Shown: positions 7,841 through 17,100 of the stretch, one piece after another
How the letters are laid out: each line of letters opens with the position of its first letter
How positions within the stretch are numbered: the first letter of the stretch is position 1
Assembly: GCA_031396695.1 (NCBI GenBank)
Contig: JANNLG010000056.1
Span: 3,853 to 67,852, forward strand
Origin: VGRW01 sp031396695
GTDB lineage: Bacteria; Myxococcota_A; UBA9160; SZUA-336
Direction of reading: 5' to 3'
DNA length: 64,000 bases
Notes under the pieces: generated by a model
Database searches by the model: none
What the model saw: the letters and a program-made list of their open reading frames with translations, nothing else
Told to the model about the DNA's origin: nothing
Translations under genes and position numbers: made by a program

Positions 7841-9145
7841 TCAGCCGGGTCCCGCGGTGACGAACCTCAAGAGGTGCGGCAGGAAGCGCGGCATCGGATC
7901 GGCGCCGGGGGCGATGCGTTCGGACAGGTTGTAGACGTGCGCGAGCGTGCGCGCCCAGAGCAGCAGCTCGTGCGGAACGCGGAATGCTCCGCTCTCGCGC
8001 ACCAGTCGCTTGCCGAGCGACTTGAGCGATTGGATTCCGGAGGCGCTCGCGCCGAGCGCGCTGGCGGCGCCCGCGTCGAGCGCTTCGACGAGCGCGGCGC
8101 GCGCTTCGCGCTCGCGACCGGGCACCACCGCGCGCAAACGCACGAGCCCCGCGAGCAACGCATCGACGTCGCGTTTCAAGAGCGCCTGGAAGCCCAGCCG
8201 CAGCTCCTCGCGCAGCGTAGGCGAGAGCCGCTCCGCCAGCCCGAAGTCGATGAACAACACGCGCGGCGCGGAGCCGGGCTCGTCCACGACGTACAGGTTG
8301 CCCGCGTGCGGATCGGCGTGGAACAGACCGTGCCCGAAGACCTGGCGTCCGTACGCGTCGGCGACGATGCCGAGCACGGCTTCGGGCGCGATGCCGCGCG
8401 CTGCGAGCGCCTCGCGATCGTCGAGGCGCGTGCGCGGCACGTAGTCGAGCGTGAGCACGCTCTTGGCGCTCGCGTTCCAGTGTACGCGCGGCACCACCAC
8501 GCGGGCGTCGTCCACCAGATCGCGCGCGATCGACTCCGCGACGCGCCCCTCGAGCTCGAAGTCGATTTCGCGCAGCAGCGCGCCGTGTAGCTGGTCGAAC
8601 AGCTCGCCGCTGTCGTGTCCGCCGAGCCAGGGTCTCAACAGCCACGCCGCGCGGCGCAGGTTGCGCACGTCCTGCGTGATTCTTGCCGGCGTCAGCTCCG
8701 CGTGCCGCACCTTCACGGCGACCTGGCTTCCGTCGCGCAGCCGCGCGCGGTGCACCTGCGCGATCGAGGCGGTGCCGAGCGGGACGGGATCGATCCAGGC
8801 AAAGCGCTCGCTCGAGCCGAGCGCGCGCGCGAGCTGCGCGCGGATGGTCGCGAAAGGCACGGCCGGCGCGGCGTCGCCCAGCGCGTCGAGCGGCGCACGA
8901 AACTCATCCGAAAGTGCGTCGACGCGCGTCGCGAGGTGGTGCCCCAGCTTGGTGTAGATCCCGCGCAGCGAGCCGAGCGCTGCGGCGATGCGCCGACCGG
9001 CGTCCGCGTCGCGCTCGGCGCGCGTTCGACGCCCCCTGAACGGCCCGTAGTCGCTCGCAGCGGCGCGAACGGCTGCACCCGCGAGTGTTCGCATCGCCGA
9101 GCGCGCGCGAGGCGGCGCTTTCGCCCGTGCCGTCATGCGGCGCAT
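7841..9145 (-). CDS. ABC1/ADCK (UbiB-like) atypical kinase
   Basis: Members of this family regulate ubiquinone or other lipid biosynthesis. The 434-residue protein shows the Ala-rich-loop region GTASIAQVHRARLRDGSQVAVKV with the ATP-binding Lys, the catalytic FHADPHAGNL and the metal site FIDFGLAERL. The family's KxGQ motif reads KLGHHLA, so Gln is replaced by His, an uncommon substitution in the inhibitory loop. There is no obvious C-terminal transmembrane pair, which UbiB itself has. Two ATG codons (9145 and 9136) are possible, neither with a clear SD. It is divergent from the Ycf48-like gene. Confidence 0.85.
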   Translation of the reverse strand: MRRMTARAKAPPRARSAMRTLAGAAVRAAASDYGPFRGRRTRAERDADAGRRIAAALGSLRGIYTKLGHHLATRVDALSDEFRAPLDALGDAAPAVPFATIRAQLARALGSSERFAWIDPVPLGTASIAQVHRARLRDGSQVAVKVRHAELTPARITQDVRNLRRAAWLLRPWLGGHDSGELFDQLHGALLREIDFELEGRVAESIARDLVDDARVVVPRVHWNASAKSVLTLDYVPRTRLDDREALAARGIAPEAVLGIVADAYGRQVFGHGLFHADPHAGNLYVVDEPGSAPRVLFIDFGLAERLSPTLREELRLGFQALLKRDVDALLAGLVRLRAVVPGREREARAALVEALDAGAASALGASASGIQSLKSLGKRLVRESGAFRVPHELLLWARTLAHVYNLSERIAPGADPMPRFLPHLLRFVTAGPG

Positions 9146-9232
9146 TCTAGACGCGACGCATCATTGCGTCTGCACGACACGCGCGAAGTTGCGCAGAGGT
9201 TGCGCATTCCTGTGTTCGATCGCCCCCTAAGC

Positions 9233-9261
9233 TTGACACCGGGATCGCCCCCGTAATAGAA
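9233..9261 (+). promoter_or_regulatory. Possible sigma70-like promoter for the exporter operon
   Basis: A consensus TTGACA at 9233-9238 is followed 15-17 bases later by the AT-rich TAATAGAA, the most AT-rich spot in the 247-bp gap between divergent genes. It would drive the gene at 9393 with a leader of about 120 bases. The spacing is slightly short for the best -10 match. Confidence 0.4.
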
Positions 9262-9392
9262 ACGGCCACCGGTCTTCGCCATCGCGCGCCTTCTTCCCGA
9301 AGGAGCCGCTGCGAGTTGTATACCGCGACGACCGGTCGTTTTCGTTTCCAGAGTGCGGCGCGAAGCGCTGCAGGTTTTGACCGGGAGGGGCA

Positions 9393-10865
9393 TTGAGCAG
9401 GTTCCGCACGGCGCGTGTATTGCGCGTTCTGGGTTGCCTCTGTTTGATCGCGTTCAGCACGAGCGCCTGCATGGAAGAGTCGTACGAGGAGCAGTACGCG
9501 GAGGGCGAGATCGACCTTCCCGACGACTTGTACGCGGTGAGCGCGATCGGTGCCGACCACCTGTGGGCGGCGGGCTACTTCGGCGCGATCTACCGCACGA
9601 GCGACGCCGGGAAGAACTGGCGAAAGCTCAACGGTCTCACCGATCAGTCGATCTACGACATCTCGTTCGCGGACGAGAAGAACGGTTGGGCGGTCGGTCG
9701 CCGCGGCTTCGTGATCCACACGACCGACGGCGGCGACACCTGGGAGCTGCAGAGCATCCCGCGCAAGCCGGCGCAGCACTTGTTCGCGGTCAAAGCGATC
9801 AACCCGACCACGGCCTGGGCCGTCGGTGACTGGGGCGGGCGCTACTACACGAGCGACGCGGGCAAGACCTGGCAGGATCGTTCGTTCCTGCTCACCCAGG
9901 ACCACCCGAGCTTCAAGTACCTCTCCGACGACGAGCTCGAGGCCTTCGAGCGCGGCGACAAGCTGTACGACGACATCTTCCTGAACGACGTCTACTTCGC
10001 CGACGACAAGCACGGCTGGATGGCCGGCGAGTACGGGCACACGTACTGGACCGACGACGGCGGCGAGACCTGGAATCACGGCCACATCGCGGGCACGGTG
10101 CGGTTCGAGGAGATCGTCTTTCCGATCGGCGAGAAGAAGGTGCCCAAGGACAAGTGGGAGCAGATCTTCGCCGCGACCGAGATCCTGCTCGACAAGCCCT
10201 ACCTGAAGATCGAGATGGAAGGCCTGATGACGCCGGCGGAGCTCGCCAAGCGTGGCGACACGTTCCTCGCGGACGAGCGCGCGGACGAGATCCAGAAGTT
10301 CCTCGAGAACGAGGGCATCAATCAGGACCGGATCAAGATCCGAAACGCGACGCCGCTCGACCAGGAAGGCGTCGACATGAAGGCGTTCGCGCAGAAGAAG
10401 CTCTCGCCCGTGCCCGCATTGAAGATCGAGGTCATCGAGACTCCGTTCCTGTTCGACGTGAAGTTCAAGGACCCGATGAACGGACTGATCACCGGTCTGG
10501 GCGGGGTGGTGCTCACGTCGAGCGACGGCGGCCGCACGTGGACCTACCTGCCCAGCGATTCGAAGCAAGCGTTGTTCGCGGGCGCCTTCGCGGAGGCGCG
10601 CATGATCACCGTCGGTGAGAAGGGCCAGCGCCGGATCAGCAAGGACGGCGGGCAGACCTGGCTCAAGCTCGGCGAAGAGGACGGCTTCGGCCGCTTCCCC
10701 GCGGACAAGCACGGCTACTTCCGCGATGTCACCTGCGGCACGCCGAGCGTGTGCTGGATGGTCGGCGCCGGTGGCAACGTGATCCGCTCGACCGATGCCG
10801 GCGAGAACTGGTTCGAGATGTTGCCCAAGCCGGAGCCCATCCCGGCCACCGGCGCGGGGGAGTGA
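9393..10865 (+). CDS. Ycf48-like beta-propeller lipoprotein
   Basis: A 490-residue exported protein. An N-terminal signal ends in a lipobox (STSAC at residues ~22-26), so it should be lipid-anchored. The mature part repeats propeller blades with TSDAGKNW, TTDGGDTW, TSDAGKTW, TDDGGETW, SSDGGRTW, SKDGGQTW and STDAGENW, the hallmark of Ycf48/BNR-type propellers. A roughly 100-residue charged insertion interrupts the middle blades. The start is TTG, five bases after GGGAGGGG. The stop overlaps a possible GTG of the RND gene. Ycf48-like propellers often accompany MMPL exporters and DUF1302 barrels, which points to an accessory or assembly role for the transporter (family association from memory). 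Confidence 0.85.
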   Translation: MSRFRTARVLRVLGCLCLIAFSTSACMEESYEEQYAEGEIDLPDDLYAVSAIGADHLWAAGYFGAIYRTSDAGKNWRKLNGLTDQSIYDISFADEKNGWAVGRRGFVIHTTDGGDTWELQSIPRKPAQHLFAVKAINPTTAWAVGDWGGRYYTSDAGKTWQDRSFLLTQDHPSFKYLSDDELEAFERGDKLYDDIFLNDVYFADDKHGWMAGEYGHTYWTDDGGETWNHGHIAGTVRFEEIVFPIGEKKVPKDKWEQIFAATEILLDKPYLKIEMEGLMTPAELAKRGDTFLADERADEIQKFLENEGINQDRIKIRNATPLDQEGVDMKAFAQKKLSPVPALKIEVIETPFLFDVKFKDPMNGLITGLGGVVLTSSDGGRTWTYLPSDSKQALFAGAFAEARMITVGEKGQRRISKDGGQTWLKLGEEDGFGRFPADKHGYFRDVTCGTPSVCWMVGAGGNVIRSTDAGENWFEMLPKPEPIPATGAGE

Positions 10866-10867
10866 GC

Positions 10868-13800
10868 GTGGCCGACCAAGATCCAGAGAGACCGAAGGTC
10901 CTGATCGAAGAGAACCTGCCGGAGAGCGCGTTCTCGATGCGCTTCGGCCGCCTGGTCATCCGCTACCGGTTCGCCGCGTTGATGACGCTGCTCAGCATCT
11001 CGCTGTTCTTCTCGTTCCCGCTGGTCAACGCCGCCTACTACAACATCACCGCGGCCCAAAGCGAGGACGGCGTCGGCAAGGTCCTGTTGGGCGTAAAGGC
11101 GCGCTTCCGCGTCGACGCCAACATCCGCAAGACCTATCCCGAGCACCCGTACATCCACGCGCAGGACAAGTTCTCCGGGAAGTTCGGATCGGCCTCTTTC
11201 GTCGCGATCGCCGTGATCAAGAAAGAGGGCCAGATCTACGACTACGACTTCCTGCAGAAAGTCTCGCGCGTCACGGACAAGCTCGATCAGGCTCCGAACG
11301 TCAACCACTACCAGGTTCGCAGCCTCTCGCACATCAACACGCGCGTCATCATCATCGAGCCCGACGGCGCGATCGAAGCGGCACCGTTGCTCGAGGAGAT
11401 TCCCGAGGACGAAGCGGAGCTGCAGCAGCTCAAGGAGACCGTGCTCGAGAACCCCGGCCTGATCTACGGCCAGCTCGTGTCACGCGATCACCGCGCGGCG
11501 CTGGTGTCGGCGGGCTTCATCACGCACCGGCTCGACAACAGCAAGGCCTACACGGAGCTGTTCAACTATCTCCAGAACCTGAAGGCTGAAGAAGAGGCCG
11601 ACGGCACCGCCGAGATCTACATCTCGGGCGCGCCTATGGCGACCGGCTACGTGATCGAGAGCCAGTTCGATCTCGTGTACTTCCTGCTGCTCACGATCGT
11701 GCTGCTGTTCTTCCTGTTGCTCGCGTACTTCCGGCGCTTGCACGGCGTGGCGATCCCGATGGTCGCGGGTCTGTCGACGGCGGTCTGGGGCATGGGCATG
11801 ACCGGTTGGATCGGGATCGCGCTCGATCCGCTGATCCTGGTGATTCCGCTCCTGATCACGGCGCGCGCCATCTCGCACACGATTCAGATGGCCGAGCGCT
11901 TCTTCGAGGAGTACGAGGTCGAGTGCACCGTGCGATCCGAGAAGCTCGGTCGCAAGCTCACACCGGCGGAGATCGAGGAGTCGAAGCTCGAGTGCGCGAC
12001 CACGTCGCTCGCCAAGCTCATGCTGCCCGGCATGATCGGCATCCTGACCGACGCCGCGGGTCTCGCGGTGGTCGCGATCACGACGATCCGCACCATGCAG
12101 GAGCTATCGATCTTCGGGTCGTTCTGGGTGGTGGCGATCATCTTCAACGTGATCATCCTGCACCCGATCATGATCGCGTACCTGCCGCCGCCTCACGAGT
12201 TCGCGCACTTCTCGCCGATCTGGATGCAGAAGTTCCTGAAGTGGGCGGGCGAGACGGCGACCGGGACGGTGAGCCGTTGGGTGCTGGTCGGCGGCAACGC
12301 GATCGTGCTGATCCTCGCCACCTGGTACGTGCTGTTCAACTCGACCATCGGCGAGAGCCGGCCGGGCGTGCCGATCTTCTGGCCCGATCATCCGTTCAAC
12401 GTCGCGACCGCGCAGCTCGGCGAGACGTTCGGCGGCGTGGACCAGATGACGGTGTTCGTCGACGGCGACGGCAAGAGCGCGAGCTCCGACGGTCTGGTGA
12501 TCCAGCGCATGGAGGCGCTGCAGCGCTGGATGCGCAAGTACGTCGACCCGGGCGCGACCGTGTCGCTCGTCGACGTGATCAAGCAGTACTGGCTGGTGAA
12601 CCATTACGCGGATCCGAAGTGGGGCTTCGTGCCCGACGCCGCGCAGACGATCGGCGGCATCATCTTCCAGCTCCAGCGCAGCAACATCCCGGGCTTCCTG
12701 CGCCCGTTCCTCACCGACGACGCCGAGGACGCGAACATCACGTTCTTCTTCCGCGACCACAAAGGGAAGACGATCAAGCGCGCGGTCCACTACGCGAACG
12801 AGTTCATCAACGCCAACCCGATGGGCCGCATCAACGTGCGGCTGGTCGAGGACAAGGGCGGCGTGATGGGCGCGATCTACTACCTGTTCGGACCCGTCAT
12901 GTTCCCGCGCCACTCGGGCATGGTGGTCGAGGTCGCGGACATCAACGAGGACCAGAAGATCACGGGCTACCAGCCCGGCACCGCGGTGCAGGTCGGGCGC
13001 TGGACCGAGCGCGCCGACCCCGCGGAGGTCGAGAAGAACGTGATCGCCGGCATCCGCGCGCTGTCGCGCACGAAGCTGCCCGAGATCAAGCTCTCCGATC
13101 GCTTCAAGGAAGACCTCCAGCAAGACAAGAACCGGATGGAGAAGCTCGCCATCAATCTGTCGGCGGAGTTCGACTACCGGATCGAGAACATCTCGATTCC
13201 GGCGGACGAGATCGTCCACGAGTTCGAGACCGTCGCGGATCTGGTCAACCACATCGTCGACCGCTCGGCGTACTTCGTCACCGAAGAGTGGAAGAACGAC
13301 GAGGGCAACATCACCGCGCAGACGATCCGCTACTGCCGGCACTACTGCGGCTACGAGCTGTGGACGCAGAACACCAAGTTCAAGGACGTCTCGTTCAATC
13401 CGCAGCGCACCAACACCTACACGCGCGGCGCGGAGTTCGTGCTCGCGGGCGGGATCATGGGCGTCTACGCGGCGGTGAACGACGAAGTCGAGCGCGGCCA
13501 CGTCGCGAACATCGTGCTGATCTTCATCATCTCGTACCTGTTCGTGGCGATCAGCTACCGCTCCAACCTGGCCGGCCTGTTCGTGCTGTTCAGCATTGCG
13601 GTCGCGACCATGCTCTCGCTCGCCTACATGGCGGTGCGCGAGACGGGGCTCACGATCCAGACGCTGCCGGTGCAGTCGGTCGGCGTGGGCGTCGGAATGG
13701 ACTACGCGGTCTACGTCGCGGACCGGATCCGTCAGGAGTACGCCTGGTGCGGCGACTTCGACGAAGCGATCCGGCGCGCCATCCGCACCACCGGCATGGC

Positions 13801-14056
13801 CGTCTGCTTCACGGCCACGACGCTGATCGCGGGCATCATCGCCTGGTCCTTCAGCGAGCTGCGCTTCCAGGCCGAGATGGCGCAGCTGCTTTCGATCCTG
13901 ATGGGAGTGAATCTGCTGGGCGGGATCCTACTTGTGCCCGCTTGTTTCTCCATCGTGAAGCCCAAGAGCTTCGTCTCCGCGTCACTTGTCGAGGCCACGG
14001 AGCAACAAGAGATGAGCGGGTCGCAGCCGAAGGCCGTCGCCGCGAGCGCCGGATGA
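10868..14056 (+). CDS. MMPL/RND-superfamily exporter
   Basis: An inner-membrane transporter of about 1062 residues. A first transmembrane helix at residues ~35-60 is followed by a large periplasmic domain. A block of helices starts with LVYFLLLTIVLLFFLLLAYF, and a second periplasmic loop and a second helix block near residues 880-1040 complete the RND duplication. The GVGVGMDYAVYVADRI segment, with its GxxxDYA pattern, is the proton-relay helix typical of the MMPL/HpnN type. Such proteins usually move lipids or hydrophobic molecules to the outer membrane. GTG at 10868 has GGGGAG upstream; GTG at 10862 is also possible. It sits between a propeller lipoprotein and a giant barrel. Confidence 0.9.
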   Translation: MADQDPERPKVLIEENLPESAFSMRFGRLVIRYRFAALMTLLSISLFFSFPLVNAAYYNITAAQSEDGVGKVLLGVKARFRVDANIRKTYPEHPYIHAQDKFSGKFGSASFVAIAVIKKEGQIYDYDFLQKVSRVTDKLDQAPNVNHYQVRSLSHINTRVIIIEPDGAIEAAPLLEEIPEDEAELQQLKETVLENPGLIYGQLVSRDHRAALVSAGFITHRLDNSKAYTELFNYLQNLKAEEEADGTAEIYISGAPMATGYVIESQFDLVYFLLLTIVLLFFLLLAYFRRLHGVAIPMVAGLSTAVWGMGMTGWIGIALDPLILVIPLLITARAISHTIQMAERFFEEYEVECTVRSEKLGRKLTPAEIEESKLECATTSLAKLMLPGMIGILTDAAGLAVVAITTIRTMQELSIFGSFWVVAIIFNVIILHPIMIAYLPPPHEFAHFSPIWMQKFLKWAGETATGTVSRWVLVGGNAIVLILATWYVLFNSTIGESRPGVPIFWPDHPFNVATAQLGETFGGVDQMTVFVDGDGKSASSDGLVIQRMEALQRWMRKYVDPGATVSLVDVIKQYWLVNHYADPKWGFVPDAAQTIGGIIFQLQRSNIPGFLRPFLTDDAEDANITFFFRDHKGKTIKRAVHYANEFINANPMGRINVRLVEDKGGVMGAIYYLFGPVMFPRHSGMVVEVADINEDQKITGYQPGTAVQVGRWTERADPAEVEKNVIAGIRALSRTKLPEIKLSDRFKEDLQQDKNRMEKLAINLSAEFDYRIENISIPADEIVHEFETVADLVNHIVDRSAYFVTEEWKNDEGNITAQTIRYCRHYCGYELWTQNTKFKDVSFNPQRTNTYTRGAEFVLAGGIMGVYAAVNDEVERGHVANIVLIFIISYLFVAISYRSNLAGLFVLFSIAVATMLSLAYMAVRETGLTIQTLPVQSVGVGVGMDYAVYVADRIRQEYAWCGDFDEAIRRAIRTTGMAVCFTATTLIAGIIAWSFSELRFQAEMAQLLSILMGVNLLGGILLVPACFSIVKPKSFVSASLVEATEQQEMSGSQPKAVAASAG

Positions 14057-14120
14057 GCGGGGCCGCGGTGGTGGAGGGAGCCGCTGCGGTTTCGCACGTA
14101 TCGTTTGAGAGGGGAATGCT

Positions 14121-17100
14121 ATGAGGGGAAGGCTGACTCAGGGACTTCTTGCCGCGCTGGTCCTCGGCGTTCTGCTGCTCGGCGGCGGGCTCGCACGAAC
14201 GGCTTCGGCCTTCGAGTGGGATCTACCGGGCGAGCGCAAGTTCTCGATCCACGGTTTCTACGAAACGCGGCTGATGTTCGTCGGCTCGGAGTTGCCGATC
14301 AACGGCGCGACCTGGTCGAGCTTCCGGCACGTTCTGTCGACGGAGCTCGAGCTCACGCTCTTCCCCGACGGCTTCGGCCCGTTCGACTCGATGTTCATGT
14401 TCTCGCGCTTCCTGGTCAGCTATGACTGCATCTACACCTACTCCTGCGGCACCTTCAACAGCGCGGATTCGTACGGTGACGACAAGCGCCGAGCGGTACG
14501 TCAGCCGCTCTCGCTGCGCGAGGACGCCAAGAACAACGCGCCGTATTTCGCGGGCCTGCTGAAGTCGACTTACCGCCCCGGCTCGATCGTGTCGCCGCAA
14601 GAGGTCCTGAACCCGAGTCGGCGCTATCGCGACTGCGACAACCCGCCGGGCGTGTTCGCGAACCCGTTTCCGCTGGCGGTGTTCTGCAACCTGAACAGCC
14701 GCTCGCCGCTCGACAACCCGAACAATCAGACCGGCAACAAGACCTGGGAGGTGCGCGCGGGCACGTTCCACCCCTTCACGCGTCCGAGCTTGACCGCCGC
14801 GGCGCGCTCGGCGATCGGCAACGAGGAATACGACCGACTGCAGGGCCTGCTGATCAGCGGCCAGGTTCTGTCGCGTTCTGAGACCGCGTTCCGCCTCACG
14901 CTGCTCGCGGAGGCCGGTGAGGCGCAGGCGCGCGGCGACGAGGACCTCGCCGAAGCGCTGAATGCGCAGGCCGACGCGGTCCTCGGCACGCCCGAGACCA
15001 CCTTCGACGCGAACATCCCGGCGCTCCTGGCCACGCGCCCGGATCCGAACCGCTTCGCGGAGTACGCGAACTCCATGACGCCGGCGCTGCTCAAAGCCAA
15101 GTGGGGCTCCGGCCAGCTGCGCAACCTGGTGTTTCCGTTCCTGGCCACGATCAACACGCCGATCGCGCCGGGTGGCTACTTCAACAACGGCGCGCCGCTC
15201 GACAGTATCGGTCAGTACGACCAGGCGCTGGGCGAAACGCTGAGCGCGAACCTCGGCGGCCTGCCGATCGTGAGCGACGCGGACGGTCAGCCGGTGTTCA
15301 GCGCATCGAACGCGCAGAATCGCGTGAACCCGTTCTTCGTCGGTCCAGACGGCCTACGCGACTCGGCGGACGACTTGCCGTTCGTCACCAACAACCCGGC
15401 TGCTCAGGAGGCCGGCTACCAGCTCGCCACACCGCTCCAGGGAGCGGCCGGCACGCCCGAGAACCTGCTCGCGAGCTTCGACGGCACGTTCGGCCGCAAC
15501 GCGCCGGGAAACGCGGCGCGACCGATCTACGCGCAGGCCGCGCGGATCGTCGTTCCCTCGGCGAGCGATCCAAGCGCGACCAAGATCGTCGAACTCTACG
15601 GCGTGTACAGCAACGAGTATCTCGTGAATCGCGGCTGTGGCGCCGTCTCGGGTAGCTACAACACCGCGACCGGGCAGTGCGTCCGCGCAGGCGGGGACGT
15701 CTCGGCGGAGGCCCAGGCGCGCGGCTGCAGCGTGATCGTGCGCGGCACGCGCGGACAGCAGGTCAACGTCGGCGTCAACGCGGACGGCCAGTGCATCGAG
15801 ATGAACACGACTTCACCGGCGCCCAACTCGCAGCTCCAGTTCGAGGTGCTCGGGCTGCTCGGCGATCTGAACGCGCGGCCGTTCGAAGCCAGCATCGAGC
15901 CGCTCAACACCACCGACTTCCGCGCCGTCGCCGAAGGCGGCGTGAACAACACCATGCCCGCTCGTCCGCGCATGGCGCAGCAGGGTATCGTCTATCAGTC
16001 GCCGGGCGCCCGCCGCGAGTACGAGCAGTACCACGACCTGGTCTCGAACCTGGATCTCAAGTACAGCGTCGACTCGCTGCAGTGGAACCACGGCGCCAGC
16101 CAGCGCGAGCACGAGTTCGCCGAAGGCTACGTCGAGTTCGAAATGGCCGACAGCCAGCTCTACGCGCGCGTCGGCAAGCTGATCGTGGTCTGGGGCAAGA
16201 CGGAGCTGTTCCGCAACCAGGACCGCAACAACCCGCTCGACATCGGCAACGGCATCTTCGCGCCGCTCGAGGAGCAGCGCGTCGGCCAGTGGGCGGTCGA
16301 CCTGACGATTTCGCCCGAGGCGTTCATGCGCGTGGGGCCCGTCGAGGATCTGCGCCTCGAGCTGCTCACGATCGTGAATCCGTTCGAGCCCACGGATCTG
16401 GGCAAGTGCGGCGAGGGAACCGCGATCGAGCTGATCTGTCTGAAGAGCTTCGGCGCGATGGCCAACGGCCTGGCCGGCATCGGCGTGATCGGCGAGCACC
16501 GACCCTACGACGACTATGCGGGTATCGAGCGCTGGGATTTCGGCGCACGCATCGAGGGTCGCTTCGACCGCTTCACCTTCGCGATCTCCGACTTCTGGGG
16601 CTGGGACGACGGCTTCTACCTCGATCTCGTGCAGCAGTACGAGCGCACCTCCGACATCACGACCGGCGCACCGCTCTCCGTCGGCAGCCGCGGCAACTCG
16701 ACCGGTTGCACGATTCGCACGAACTCCGAGGGCGAAGCCGTCGGGCCGAACAACATCGCGGGCGACGGCGACGACGACTTCCCGAGCGCGGGCAACTGTC
16801 TGCTCTGGGATCCGCCGGAGACCCCGGACGCGGCGCAGCTGCTGCGGCCGACCGACTCCGTGGCGGCGCTGCAGAACGTCAACCAGACGCTGTTCCACTC
16901 GCTGTGCGCCTACACCTTCGATCCGGATGAAGGTTTTTGCGCGTTCGATCGCCTGAACTACCCGCTCGAGTTCGGTCTGATCTCGAACATCATCTCCGGC
17001 CTCGGCGTGCTCGGGGCCGCCGTGACCGATGGCGTGGAGTCGATTCAGCAGAAGCGCCTGGATGGCCGCACGAGCGTCGTCCAGCGTGGCTCGCCCACCA

